From an uncultured Holophagaceae bacterium (GTDB lineage Bacteria; Acidobacteriota; Holophagae; Holophagales; Holophagaceae), in contig CAIMQW010000093.1 of assembly GCA_903843705.1 (NCBI GenBank), forward strand, positions 18,803 through 82,802: a stretch of 64,000 bases of DNA. The letters run 5' to 3'. The notes beneath the pieces are model-generated. The model was not told where the DNA came from, searched no databases, and worked only from the letters and a program-made list of their open reading frames with translations. The first letter of the stretch is position 1, and every line of letters begins with the position of its first letter. The translations under genes and the position numbers were made by a program. Below, one piece after another: positions 31,542 to 41,559 of the stretch.

Positions 31542-32837
31542 CTAGGCGGGCTGGTTCGCGGTGGTGATGGTCTCCAGGCCCTTGGCGTCGGGGCCCGTTT
31601 CGGCCCGGCGCAGGAGGTAGGCGAAGAGGAAGCCGAAGAAGCCCAGGCAGCTGAAAATCCACATGCCAAGGTGATAGCCGGCGGGATTCGCGGCGCTGGC
31701 GGAGGAGTGGTCATTGGCCCAGCCGATGAGGAAGTTGAAGCCCGCCAAGCCCACATTCTGGATCAGGGTCATCAGGCCGTAGGCGGTGCCGAGCTTCTCC
31801 TCGGGAACCAGATAGGCCACCGAGGGCCACATCACCGCGGGAATGAGGCTGAAGGCGATGCCCATGAGGGCCATGGGCACGTAGAGGCTCACGTGGGTGT
31901 AGGCCATGAGCAGGTAGACAGGGATCAGCAGGAGGCTGCCCAACATCATGAAGAGGGCCCGCTTGCCGACGCGGTCCACCAGTAGGCCAAAGAGCGGCGT
32001 CCCCACCATGGCGAAGAGGGTCAGCATCGAGGAGAGGAAGCCCCCGGCCTCACGGCTCACGCCGTGGGCATCCTGGAAGAACTTCACGGCAAAAGTCTGG
32101 AAGGGGAAGATGCCGCTGTAGAACGTGATGCAGAGGGCCACCACGTACCAGTAGGTGGGACTGAACTTCAACAGGTCGCCCCAGACCACCTTGTCTGTGC
32201 CCCCCTGGGAGCGCAGCGTGTAGCGCCGGGCTGCCTGATTCTCCATCAGCCAGTAGATCCCCGCCGCGATCACGCAGACCGATCCGAACACCGTGGAGAT
32301 GAGCAGGGGCGTACGCCAGGAGCCGAAGGCCGAGTGAGCCCATGTGGGGCTGTTGAGGGCCGCGAAGGACCCCAGGCGGGCGATGAGCAGGTTGATGCCG
32401 AAGGCGAAGCTCAACTCCTTCCCCCGAAACCACTGGGCCACCGCAGCCGTCACCGCGACGATGAGGCTCTCCGCGCCCAGCCCGAAGATCAGGCGCCCCG
32501 TCGCCATGATGGCGAGGCGGGGGCTCAGGGCCGTCACCGCCGCTCCCAGGAAGCAGAGCAGCGCAAAAATGAAGGTGGCGCGCTTCACCCCGATCCGGTC
32601 GATGAGGATGCCGCCGATGAGCACCATCACCACGTTGGGCACGCTGTAGATGCCCTGCAGCAGGCCAATGTTCGCGTCCGTGAACCCCAGTTGCTTCTGC
32701 AGCACGTCCGCGAGGGGGCTGATGGCGTCATAGACGTAGTAGTTGCCGAACATGGCCAAGCTAATGACCACCAGCACCAGCCAGCGGAAGGCTGGGGGTG
32801 GCGCGGGGCGTTCCTGGGCTGGCACAGACGAGGACAT
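31542..32837 (-). CDS. MFS transporter
   Basis: 12-TM pattern; GGILIDRIGVKRATFIFALLCFLGAAV and FGLLVDRVGKRALFMMLGSLLL. Confidence 0.9.
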   Translation of the reverse strand: MSSSVPAQERPAPPPAFRWLVLVVISLAMFGNYYVYDAISPLADVLQKQLGFTDANIGLLQGIYSVPNVVMVLIGGILIDRIGVKRATFIFALLCFLGAAVTALSPRLAIMATGRLIFGLGAESLIVAVTAAVAQWFRGKELSFAFGINLLIARLGSFAALNSPTWAHSAFGSWRTPLLISTVFGSVCVIAAGIYWLMENQAARRYTLRSQGGTDKVVWGDLLKFSPTYWYVVALCITFYSGIFPFQTFAVKFFQDAHGVSREAGGFLSSMLTLFAMVGTPLFGLLVDRVGKRALFMMLGSLLLIPVYLLMAYTHVSLYVPMALMGIAFSLIPAVMWPSVAYLVPEEKLGTAYGLMTLIQNVGLAGFNFLIGWANDHSSASAANPAGYHLGMWIFSCLGFFGFLFAYLLRRAETGPDAKGLETITTANQPA

Positions 32838-33029
32838 GGAGCTCCCGAATTGGATAACGCTCCATCCTGCCAGCAACAGGGATGAGGCCTTGGAGAGAAG
32901 TGCTGCGATAGAAATTGTTTTCTTGCTTTTTGGCTGATTGCTTTCTATTTTCAAAACACAATCATTCACTGTTTATTCCTTCTCTTATGTCAGACCAGTG
33001 CGACCCTTCGGTCCTCAAAGGAGTTTCCA

Positions 33030-34721
33030 ATGTCAACCCGCCTTGCCTTTCGCCTGATCGCAGCCGGACTGCTTCTGGTGCCCACCCTCGGGGCGCGCGA
33101 CCACGAATCGCCCCTCGCTGCCGAGGCCCAGCGACACCTGGAGGCCCGGGTCTACCAGCTGGGTCTCAGCCGCGACCACAGCTTCGCCACCCGGAACGTG
33201 TTTGAGGAGGCCACGGGCGAAGCCCACGTCCGCCTGAACCAATTCTACAAGGGCGTGCGGGTCTTCGAAGGTGAGTCCATCGTCCACCTCCGGGGCGGCG
33301 CGGTCACCGAGCACACGGATGCCCTGGTCCGAGGCCTCGCCCTGAACGTATCCCCCTCTCTCAGCGCCCCAGAGGCCCTGGCTGTCACCCATGGGCTGCT
33401 CGCACCCCGGGGGGCCTACGCCTACGCGCCCACCGCCGAGATGGTGATCGCCACTCCCACCGAGGGTTCCGAGAAGGGCCGCCCGCCCGCCCCCGCCCTG
33501 GTCTACTACGTGCACACCGAGCTCGAGAACGCCCAGGATGGCATCCGCCACACGGACTTCCTGGTGGATGCCCACACGGGCGCTGTGCTGGAGCAGTGGA
33601 ATGCCCTGCACACCGCCGGTGTCACGGCCACCGGCAACAGCCAGTATTCCGGGGTCGTGTCCCTGCCCGCCAACAGCACGGCCACGGGCTTCGAGTTGCG
33701 GGACATGACCCGGGGCGCCCGCGGCACCTTCGGCAACAACGTGGTGACCAACGCCAACCACGCCGCCACGAGCTCCACCGCGGCTGGCACCGTCTACACC
33801 AGCGCCAGCAACACCTGGGGCGACGGGGCGAACTATGTCGAAGGCAGCGCCACCACCGCTGCCAATGGCCAGACCGCCGCCGTGGACGCGATGTACGGCA
33901 TGGCCCAGACCTGGGACTTCTATGCGAAGGTCTTCGGCCGCAACGGCATCGACAATGCGGGTACCGCCACCTACAGCCGGGTCCACATCGGCAGCGGCTA
34001 CGACAACGCCTTCTGGTCAGACAGCTGCTTCTGCATGACCTACGGCGACGGGACCAGCTTCCTCACCCTGACCGCCCTCGACGTGGCCGGCCACGAGATG
34101 AGCCACGGGGTGTGCGCCCGCACCGCCAACCTGGCCTACCGGGCCGAGTCCGGGGGCTTGAACGAGGCCAACTCGGACATCTTCGGCACCCTGGTCGAGT
34201 TCATGGCCCGCGGCGGCGGCAGCAGCATCATCCCCAACTACACGGCGATCACGAGCACCATCGGCACCGTAGCTGGCGCCGTCCCGGCGGCGAACTACCT
34301 CATCGGCGAGCAGCTCGAGACCAGCGCCTTCCCCAAGCCCCTCCGCTACATGTACAAGCCGAGCCTGGACGGCGCCAGCGCAGACGCCTGGTCCACCAGC
34401 CTCAAGCGGCTCGACGTGCACTACAGCTCCGGCCCCGCGAACCACTTCTTCTTCTTGCTCGCCCACGGCAGCCAGAAGGATGCCTTCTCGGGCGGCATCC
34501 AGTCCCCTCTGGCCAACGGCGTCACCAGCATCACGGGCCTCGGCAACGACCTGGCCGGGCGCATCTGGTACAAGGCTCTCACCGGCTACATGACCAGCAG
34601 CACGACCTACGCTGGCGCCCGCACCGCCACCCTGAGCGCCTGCACGGCCCTGGGCTACAGCGCTGGCAGCACGGTCTACACCACCGTGAACAGCGCCTGG
34701 CTCGCGGTCAACGTCAAGTAG
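33030..34721 (+). CDS. M4 (thermolysin) family metallopeptidase, secreted
   Basis: Signal peptide; DVAGHEMSHGV (HExxH), GGLNEANSDIFG, and HYSSGPANHFFF catalytic-His region. Confidence 0.94.
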   Translation: MSTRLAFRLIAAGLLLVPTLGARDHESPLAAEAQRHLEARVYQLGLSRDHSFATRNVFEEATGEAHVRLNQFYKGVRVFEGESIVHLRGGAVTEHTDALVRGLALNVSPSLSAPEALAVTHGLLAPRGAYAYAPTAEMVIATPTEGSEKGRPPAPALVYYVHTELENAQDGIRHTDFLVDAHTGAVLEQWNALHTAGVTATGNSQYSGVVSLPANSTATGFELRDMTRGARGTFGNNVVTNANHAATSSTAAGTVYTSASNTWGDGANYVEGSATTAANGQTAAVDAMYGMAQTWDFYAKVFGRNGIDNAGTATYSRVHIGSGYDNAFWSDSCFCMTYGDGTSFLTLTALDVAGHEMSHGVCARTANLAYRAESGGLNEANSDIFGTLVEFMARGGGSSIIPNYTAITSTIGTVAGAVPAANYLIGEQLETSAFPKPLRYMYKPSLDGASADAWSTSLKRLDVHYSSGPANHFFFLLAHGSQKDAFSGGIQSPLANGVTSITGLGNDLAGRIWYKALTGYMTSSTTYAGARTATLSACTALGYSAGSTVYTTVNSAWLAVNVK

Positions 34722-34739
34722 ACCCACCTCCCTTCCTGC

Positions 34740-34775
34740 GGCGCCCAGGGCCTTCCTGGGCGCCGTTGTCGTTTG
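34740..34775 (+). terminator. Rho-independent terminator after M4 protease
   Basis: GGCGCCCAGG-gcctt-CCTGGGCGCC perfect 10-bp stem followed by GTTGTCGTTT. Confidence 0.8.
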
Positions 34776-34809
34776 CAGCGCCGCCTCGCCTGTCGGATAG
34801 TTAGGAGTC

Positions 34810-35544
34810 ATGACCGCCCCCGCCCGCAGGACCTGCCCCAGCTGCCAGACGCGCCTGTCGCCTCTGGCCGCGGAGTGTCCCGAGTGCGGGCTGGGCTTGG
34901 CGCCCCCCCGGCAGAGCCGCCCCCTACTGTTCCAGGCCTCAGCCCTGGCCCAGGTGGCGTTCTCGCCGCCGCCCCGGACCCTCACGGCCCCCGCCCTGGG
35001 CCGGGTGGCGCCCATCGCGGTCGAGGTGAGCCCCGACGAGCTCCTGCAGGCGCCCTTCCGGGACCCCGCGCGTTCCGCCGCACCCGAGCCCGCTCACGAC
35101 CTGCTCCCCCAGCCCGCGCTCGGCGCCGAACCCACCACCAGCTTCTGGCCCCTGGTGAAGGTGGAGGCCACTGAGGCGCTGTTGCTGGCCTGCCTCCAGG
35201 TTCTGGGCCTGCTGCTGCCGGCCTGGGTCCTGGGCGTCCCGCCGGCCCGGTTGCTGACGGGGGCCTGGTACTTCATGGTGCCTTACCTGGTCGCGCTGTC
35301 CTGGGTGCTGTTCCTGGCGCCCCTCGGCCTCACGGGACAGTCGCCAATGATGGGCTATTTCGGAGTCACCCTACCCGAGAATACCCCTGAGCGACGCATC
35401 GCCTTCTCCCTGGTGCATCTGGTCTCCGTGGCCTGCTTCCCCCTGAGCTTTCTCTGTATGGTGCTGAGCCCCCGCCACCAGACCCTGGCCGAGCTGCTCA
35501 GCGGCCAGGAGTTGCTGGCCCGGCCGGTACCCAGGCTGCGTTAA
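34810..35544 (+). CDS. Zinc-ribbon + RDD-like membrane protein
   Basis: CPSCQTRLSPLAAECPECGLGL; RDD-like C-terminus SPRHQTLAELLSGQEL. Confidence 0.75.
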   Translation: MTAPARRTCPSCQTRLSPLAAECPECGLGLAPPRQSRPLLFQASALAQVAFSPPPRTLTAPALGRVAPIAVEVSPDELLQAPFRDPARSAAPEPAHDLLPQPALGAEPTTSFWPLVKVEATEALLLACLQVLGLLLPAWVLGVPPARLLTGAWYFMVPYLVALSWVLFLAPLGLTGQSPMMGYFGVTLPENTPERRIAFSLVHLVSVACFPLSFLCMVLSPRHQTLAELLSGQELLARPVPRLR

Positions 35545-35554
35545 CCCACCAGCC

Positions 35555-37483
35555 CTAAGGCAGATGCACGGGCACCGAGGTCACGATCACCCCGGTCCGC
35601 AGCAGCAGCGCCGCCTTGATGCGCAAGGCGCTCTGGTTGTGGAGGAACTGCTGCCACCAGTGGGAGGTGATGAACTCGGGCAGGACGACCGTGAGGGCCA
35701 GCTCAGGCTCCGCCTTTAGCAGGCGCTCCACCTCTTCAAGGATCGGCTCCACCATGCGGCGGTAGGGGCTGGGCAGCACCCGCAGGGGGATGCCCATGCC
35801 GTAGCTGGTCCAGTCCTCCCGGAGCCGCTCGATGGCGCTGCTGTCCCGGCCGCCGTCCGACCCCAGGTCCACCGTGATGGCCTCCACCCGGTCGCCGGAG
35901 ATGAGGCGGGCGTAGAGGAGGGCCTGCACCACGCCGCCGTGGATGCTGTTGACCAGCACCAGCGCGTGGTGCTTGGGCAGCAGCACCGCGTCCGTCCGGC
36001 TGGCGGCCAGCCGCGAGCGCACCCCGACGTAGTGGCGCCGGATGCCGAGGTGGAGCACCACCAGCAGAGGCACCAGCAGGAGGACGATCCAGGCCCCGTG
36101 GATGAACTTGGTGATGGCGATGTCCAGCAGCACGATTAGGGCCGTGACCGCGCCCAGGCCGTTCACGAACGCCTTCAGATGCCAGTGGCGGCCCCGCACC
36201 TTCCGCCAGTGGACCACCATGCCCGACTGGCTGAGGGTGAAGCCGATGAACACGCCCGCGGCGTAGAGGGGCAGCAGCACGTCCGTGTTCGCATGGAACA
36301 GCCACACCAGCAGCGCCGAGAAGAAGAACAGCAGCAGGATGCCGTTGGAGAAGACCAGGCGGTCGCCCTGGCTGGCGAACTGCCGGGGCAGGAAGCCATC
36401 CCGGGCCTGCAGGGCCGCCAGTCGGGGGAAGTCAGCAAAGGCCGTGTTCGCAGCCACCACCAGGATGGCGAAGGTAAAGCCCTGGACCCCGTAGTAGATC
36501 AGCTTGGGCAGCCCCTGGCTAACGTCCCCCAGGATGGCCTTGTTCAGCTTGGACAGCAGGGTCTCGGCCACCATGCTGGGGTCCGCGCTGTGCTGGTAGG
36601 TGACGCCAAAGCGATGCGCGAGGAAGGTGATGCCCAGGAACATGGTGCCCAGCAGCAGCACCATCCAGACCATGGTCTTGGCGGCGTTGGGGCCCGCGGG
36701 CTCGCGGAAGGCGGTGGAGCCGTTGCTGATGGCCTCGACGCCGGTGAGGGCGGTGCAGCCCGCGCTGTAGGCCCGCATGAAGACCCACACCATGGACAGG
36801 CCCGCCAGTTGGACGCTCTGCTCCGCCGCCTGCTGGGCTTCCGGCAGCGCGGGGCCCCACCCCAGGAGGATCTGCACCAAGCCATAACCCAGCACCAGGA
36901 GGATGCTGACGACGAACCCATAGGTGGGGATGGCGAACACGATCCCGCTCTCCCGGATGCCCCGGAGGTTCATCAGGGCGATGAAGCCGATGGCCAGGAT
37001 GGTCAGGAAGACATTGTGGCCCGCCAACGCCGGCACCGCCGCCGTGATGGCCGCCACGCCCGAGGAGACCGACACCGCCACCGTCAGCAGGTAGTCAATG
37101 AGCAGCGAGGCCCCCGCGGTCAGGGCCGGCAGGTCCCCCAGGTTCTCCTTGGCCACGATGTAGGCGCCGCCGCCGCCGGGATAGGCCAGGATGGTCTGCC
37201 GATAGCTGATGGCGAGGATCACCAGCAGGGCCACGATACCCAGGGCCACTGGAATGGACCAGCCGAGGATCCCGTGGCCGGCCACGCCCGCGATCACCCC
37301 CACGCCCGCCACGGGGAGCAGGGCCCCCGACAACGAGGCCATGATCTCCTGGGTGGCGTAGGCCACGGAGGAGAGGGCGTCCGAGCTGAACACCGCCAGA
37401 CCGACGGGATTGCTGATCTTGGTGTGGGGCGTCTCCTGGCTCGACAGCCGTCTGCCCAGGAGGATCCGCCTCAGGCTCTGCAT
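35555..37483 (-). CDS. APC-superfamily permease, KimA(YdaO)-like potassium transporter (paralog 2)
   Basis: VFSSDALSSVAYATQEIM...SYRQTILAYPGGGGAYIVAKENLGDLPALTAGASLLIDYLLTVAVSVSSGVAAITAAVP. Confidence 0.85.
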   Translation of the reverse strand: MQSLRRILLGRRLSSQETPHTKISNPVGLAVFSSDALSSVAYATQEIMASLSGALLPVAGVGVIAGVAGHGILGWSIPVALGIVALLVILAISYRQTILAYPGGGGAYIVAKENLGDLPALTAGASLLIDYLLTVAVSVSSGVAAITAAVPALAGHNVFLTILAIGFIALMNLRGIRESGIVFAIPTYGFVVSILLVLGYGLVQILLGWGPALPEAQQAAEQSVQLAGLSMVWVFMRAYSAGCTALTGVEAISNGSTAFREPAGPNAAKTMVWMVLLLGTMFLGITFLAHRFGVTYQHSADPSMVAETLLSKLNKAILGDVSQGLPKLIYYGVQGFTFAILVVAANTAFADFPRLAALQARDGFLPRQFASQGDRLVFSNGILLLFFFSALLVWLFHANTDVLLPLYAAGVFIGFTLSQSGMVVHWRKVRGRHWHLKAFVNGLGAVTALIVLLDIAITKFIHGAWIVLLLVPLLVVLHLGIRRHYVGVRSRLAASRTDAVLLPKHHALVLVNSIHGGVVQALLYARLISGDRVEAITVDLGSDGGRDSSAIERLREDWTSYGMGIPLRVLPSPYRRMVEPILEEVERLLKAEPELALTVVLPEFITSHWWQQFLHNQSALRIKAALLLRTGVIVTSVPVHLP

Positions 37484-37504
37484 CCTGCCACCCCAGGAGG
37501 GAGG

Positions 37505-39448
37505 CTACTCCACCAGGGGCTCCAGGTGGTAGGGAATCGAGATGACCACCGTCTTGGGCTTCATCAGCAGGGTGCCCTTGATGCGCCAGGCGGTCTGGTT
37601 GTGCAGCACGTTGGCCCACCAGTGACCCGTCACAAACTCGGGCAGGATCACGGTGATGGTGTATTCCGGCTCGACCCGGCGCATGCGGTCAAGCTCATCG
37701 ACGATGGGCTCGACGATCTTCCGATAGGGGCTCTCGATGGACCGTAGGGGAATGCCCTCGCAGTAGTGGGGCCAGTCGGCGCGGAGCTTCTCCAGGGCGG
37801 CGCTTTCCCGGCCGTGCTCGTCCGGGAAGTCCACAGTGAGGGCTTCCACTTCTCCGTGAGCGGCGATGACCTTCGCGTAGTTGAGCGCCTGCACCACGCC
37901 CGAGTGGATGCCTGAGACCAGCACCACCACCCGGTTCCGCCGGTGGGGGAGGAACTCCGTGCGGCTGCCCGCCAGGATCGACTTCACCCGGATGTAGTGC
38001 CGGTGAATCTTCAAGAAGAGCCATACCATCAGGGGGATCAGCACCACCACCAACCAGGCGCCGTGGGCGAACTTGGTGACGGCGATGTCGATCATGACCA
38101 CGCCCGAGGCCACCATCCCAATGCCGTTGGTGATGGCCTTGGCCAGCCAGCGCGGCTCTTCCCGCTTGAGCTTGGTCCAGTGCATGACCATGCCCGCCTG
38201 GGAGATGGTGAAGCCCGTGAAGACGCCCAAGGCGTAGAGCGGCAGCAGCAGGTCTGTGTTGGCGTGGAGGACGAAGACCAGGAAGCAGCTGACGGAAGTC
38301 AGGATCAGGATGCCATTGGAGAAGACTAGGCGGTCCCCCTGGCTGGCGAACTGGCGGGGCAGGTAGTTGTCCCGGCCCATGAGCGCCGCCAGGCGCGGGA
38401 AGTCCGCGTAGGCCGTGTTTGCGGCCACCACCAGGATGGCGAAGGTGAAGCCCTGGGTGAGGTAGTACATCAGCTTGGGCAGGCCGTGGGTGACGTCGCC
38501 GTAGATCGCCTTGGCCAGCTTGGAGAGCAAGGTCTCCGGCACGACGCTGGGGTCGAGGCTGTGCTGGTAGACCACCCCCAGGCGGTTCGCTAACAGGGTG
38601 ATGCCGAGGAACATGATGCCCAGCAGGATGACCATCCAGATCATGGTCTTGGAGGCGTTCCGCTCCGGCGGGTCCTTGAAGGCCTGCACACCGTTGGAGA
38701 TGGCCTCCACCCCGGTCAGCGCGGTACAACCGGCGGAGTAGGCGCGCATGAAGATCCAGATCATCGCCAGGCCGCCGAAGCGCTGGGTGTGCTCCACCGC
38801 GGTCTGCACCTGCACGTGGGTGGGGCCGCCAGAGAGGAGCGTCCGCACCGTCCCGAAGCCGATCATCACCAGCATCAGGAGCACAAAGCCGTAGGTGGGC
38901 ACCGCGAAGAGCGCACCGCTCTCCTTGACGCCGCGCAGGTTCGCCATGGCGATGAGGCCGATGCAGACGATGGTCAGGAAGACGTTGTGCCCGTCGAGGC
39001 TGGGTATGGCGGCAGTGATGGCGGCCACGCCCGAGGACACAGAGGCCGCCACGGTCAGGATGTAGTCAATAAGCAGGCTGGCGCCCGCCACGAGGGCCGC
39101 GATCTCGCCCAGGTTCTCCTTGGCGACGATATAGGCGCCGCCGCCGGTGGGGTAGGCCAGGATGGTCTGCCGGTAGCTGATGCCCAGGATCGCCAGGAGC
39201 CCGATGATGCCCAGGGCCACCGGCACGGACAGGCCGAAGAGTGGGTGCACCGCGGCCACGGTGGCGGCAGCCGCGATGCCGTGGAGGTTGCTGGACAGGC
39301 TGGCCATGATCTCCTGGGTGGCGTAGGCCACCGAGGAGAGGGCGTCCGAGCTGAACACGGAGAGGCCGATGACGTTGCTGACTTTATTGTGGTGGCTCTC
39401 GACGCTGGACAGCCGCCGTCCGAGAAGCATTCGTCTGACGTTGGTCAT
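37505..39448 (-). CDS. APC-superfamily permease, KimA(YdaO)-like potassium transporter (paralog 1)
   Basis: Same motif set as the neighbour; tandem paralog. Confidence 0.85.
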   Translation of the reverse strand: MTNVRRMLLGRRLSSVESHHNKVSNVIGLSVFSSDALSSVAYATQEIMASLSSNLHGIAAAATVAAVHPLFGLSVPVALGIIGLLAILGISYRQTILAYPTGGGAYIVAKENLGEIAALVAGASLLIDYILTVAASVSSGVAAITAAIPSLDGHNVFLTIVCIGLIAMANLRGVKESGALFAVPTYGFVLLMLVMIGFGTVRTLLSGGPTHVQVQTAVEHTQRFGGLAMIWIFMRAYSAGCTALTGVEAISNGVQAFKDPPERNASKTMIWMVILLGIMFLGITLLANRLGVVYQHSLDPSVVPETLLSKLAKAIYGDVTHGLPKLMYYLTQGFTFAILVVAANTAYADFPRLAALMGRDNYLPRQFASQGDRLVFSNGILILTSVSCFLVFVLHANTDLLLPLYALGVFTGFTISQAGMVMHWTKLKREEPRWLAKAITNGIGMVASGVVMIDIAVTKFAHGAWLVVVLIPLMVWLFLKIHRHYIRVKSILAGSRTEFLPHRRNRVVVLVSGIHSGVVQALNYAKVIAAHGEVEALTVDFPDEHGRESAALEKLRADWPHYCEGIPLRSIESPYRKIVEPIVDELDRMRRVEPEYTITVILPEFVTGHWWANVLHNQTAWRIKGTLLMKPKTVVISIPYHLEPLVE

Positions 39449-39451
39449 GGT

Positions 39452-39589
39452 TCAGGATTCCCGGATCATGGCTGCCTTGACCAGAGGCTGGAGACGGTCA
39501 CGGCAAGACCCACCGGCCTGGATGACCCGGGCGGCTCTTGAAAGAAGGGGGCGGGGCAGGCGCGACACCAGCCGGGGGAGAGCATCCAT
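39452..39589 (-). CDS. Possible 45-aa small ORF immediately upstream of KimA-like gene
   Basis: MDALPRLVSRLPRPLLSRAARVIQAGGSCRDRLQPLVKAAMIRES; stop is 3 nt before the permease ATG; no clear SD. Confidence 0.3.
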   Translation of the reverse strand: MDALPRLVSRLPRPLLSRAARVIQAGGSCRDRLQPLVKAAMIRES

Positions 39590-39654
39590 AAGCCAACCAT
39601 TATGGCCTTGAAAACAAGGAGTGGGGACAAGGGTTGACCGTCGCCACAGGCAAC

Positions 39655-40566
39655 TCAGGCACCCGCCCGGGGCGAGTGGAAGGCCACCGCCTCCACCAGG
39701 TGCTGCTGGCCGGGCGCCACGGGCCAGATCCAGCGCTGGGCCCGGAACGGTATTCTCTCGGTCTCCCCCAGCAGAGTCATGACATCCAACCCCGGGAGCG
39801 GGTCGCTGATCTCGAGCCCCTCCGCACCCTTGAGCTGCTGGGGCCAGCGGTCCTCCCAGGGACCCAGGCCCAGGGACTCCTGGGTGAACACCACGGCCCG
39901 GTCGTGCACCAGCCACAGTTCGGCCCCGCTTTCCTGCAGCACAGCCAGGAAGGCCACCGTAGCCTGGCGCGTCCAGGCGTCCAGAACCTCCGCCAGGGGG
40001 TCCATCAGGTCTGGGTCCGGGCTCCAGGGCGAGCCCCCGAAGAGCCCCTCCACCAGCCGCTCGGCGACGACTCCGAACTGGCCCATCACATTGGCGGACA
40101 GGATGGTCCCCGGTCGCCGGGCCGCGATCCAGGCCCGCAGGACGGCGGGGTCTGGGTGCAGTGAGGGCAGCAGCCCGGCGAGCCGGAGGATCGCCTGCTC
40201 CCGGCCCCGGCGCCGGCCGGACCAGGGTTCGGCCACGCTCCGGCGCACGGCGGCCTCTAGGTCCGCCAGCCCGCCCGTGAGGTCAGAGAACACCCAGGGT
40301 GCCCAGCGCCGGTGGCGCAGGGCCGTCCAGCCGCGGCTCCAGGGATCCGCGTCCCAGCCGGTGGTGTCCGGGGGGGCCAGGGCCCAGGGCACTTCCAGCC
40401 CCGAGCCCGCGCCGAGCACCAGCACGGGGCGGGCGGGATCCGCCGCCTGGAGGCCTTCGCCCAGGAAGGCCCGGACCTGGTCCAGGTGCCCGGCCCAGGC
40501 CGAGTGGTCCCGGGTGAGGAAAGCGAGCTGCTCCTGACGCAGCAGCCGGGCGAGGGGAGTGGACAT
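39655..40566 (-). CDS. Hypothetical protein, possible SAM-methyltransferase-like fold
   Basis: VLVLGAGSGLEVPWALA motif; otherwise unknown. Confidence 0.65.
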   Translation of the reverse strand: MSTPLARLLRQEQLAFLTRDHSAWAGHLDQVRAFLGEGLQAADPARPVLVLGAGSGLEVPWALAPPDTTGWDADPWSRGWTALRHRRWAPWVFSDLTGGLADLEAAVRRSVAEPWSGRRRGREQAILRLAGLLPSLHPDPAVLRAWIAARRPGTILSANVMGQFGVVAERLVEGLFGGSPWSPDPDLMDPLAEVLDAWTRQATVAFLAVLQESGAELWLVHDRAVVFTQESLGLGPWEDRWPQQLKGAEGLEISDPLPGLDVMTLLGETERIPFRAQRWIWPVAPGQQHLVEAVAFHSPRAGA

Positions 40567-40632
40567 CCCAGCATCTTACCGACCCTGTCCCTGGGGCGCG
40601 GTGTGCGCGAGACTGGAGGATCAGGAGTCCGC

Positions 40633-41559
40633 ATGCCCCGATTCTCGAAACGCGCCGGCCGGGAAGTCCTCGAGGGACATCCCCGGCTGCCGGAGTGGAT
40701 CACCAAGGAGCGGGTGAAGCTGCGTGACCTCCATGGCATGAAGAAGGACCTGCGCGACTCCCACCTGCACACGGTCTGCGAAGAGGCCCGCTGCCCCAAC
40801 CGCAGCCACTGCTTCACCCAGGGCACCGCCACGTTTCTGCTCATGGGTGGGATCTGCACCCGGGCCTGCGGGTTCTGCAGCATCCAGAGCGGGAAGCCCC
40901 TGGCGCTGGATCCCCGGGAGCCCCAGGAAACCGCCGAGCGCGTAGCCGCCCTGGCCCTGCGCTTCGCCGTGCTCACCAGCGTCAACCGCGACGACCTGCC
41001 GGATGGCGGAGCCGGGCACTTCGCGGAGACCATTCTGGCCATCCGGCGCCGCAATCCCGGAGTGGGGGTGGAGGTGCTGGTGCCGGACTTCCTGGGGGAC
41101 CAGGACGCCGTTGCCCGCGTGGTCGCATCGGGGCCGGCGGTGTTCAACCACAACGCCGAGACCGTGCCCAGCCTCTACGCGGTGGTGCGGCCCGCGGGGC
41201 GCTTCGACCGAACCCTGGGCGTCCTCGCCCACGCCAAGGCTTTGGGCTCGGCCCTCTATGGCCCCGCCTTCCGCACCAAGAGCGGGCTCATGCTGGGCCT
41301 CGGAGAGACCAAGGCAGAACTCCGCACCACCTTCGCGGCCCTGGCGGGCGCCGGCGTGGACATCCTCACCCTGGGCCAATACCTGCGCCCCACACGCCAC
41401 CAGCTGCCCGTGAAGCGCTACGTGCCGCCCGAGGAGTTCACCGCCCTGGGTGAGCTGGCCAATACCTTCGGCTTCAAGACCGTCTACGCGGGCCCCCTCG
41501 TCCGCTCCAGCTTCAACGCCCACGAAGTGGCCGAGACCAGCGGCATCAGCATCCCCTAG
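40633..41559 (+). CDS. lipA: Lipoyl synthase
   Basis: CEEARCPNRSHCF...GGICTRACGFCSI (radical SAM CxxxCxxC) ...SSFNAHEV. Confidence 0.96.
   Translation: MPRFSKRAGREVLEGHPRLPEWITKERVKLRDLHGMKKDLRDSHLHTVCEEARCPNRSHCFTQGTATFLLMGGICTRACGFCSIQSGKPLALDPREPQETAERVAALALRFAVLTSVNRDDLPDGGAGHFAETILAIRRRNPGVGVEVLVPDFLGDQDAVARVVASGPAVFNHNAETVPSLYAVVRPAGRFDRTLGVLAHAKALGSALYGPAFRTKSGLMLGLGETKAELRTTFAALAGAGVDILTLGQYLRPTRHQLPVKRYVPPEEFTALGELANTFGFKTVYAGPLVRSSFNAHEVAETSGISIP

Noticed and set aside
33596-34804. 402-aa out-of-frame ORF inside the M4 protease
   Set aside because: Arg/His/Gln-rich alternate frame; true frame has HExxH and thermolysin motifs.
36179-37747. 522-aa plus-strand ORF opposite the KimA-like genes
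   Set aside because: Antisense low-complexity shadow frame.
39449-39655. ydaO-type c-di-AMP riboswitch ahead of the KimA-like pair
   Set aside because: None of the conserved ydaO core segments could be recognised by eye.
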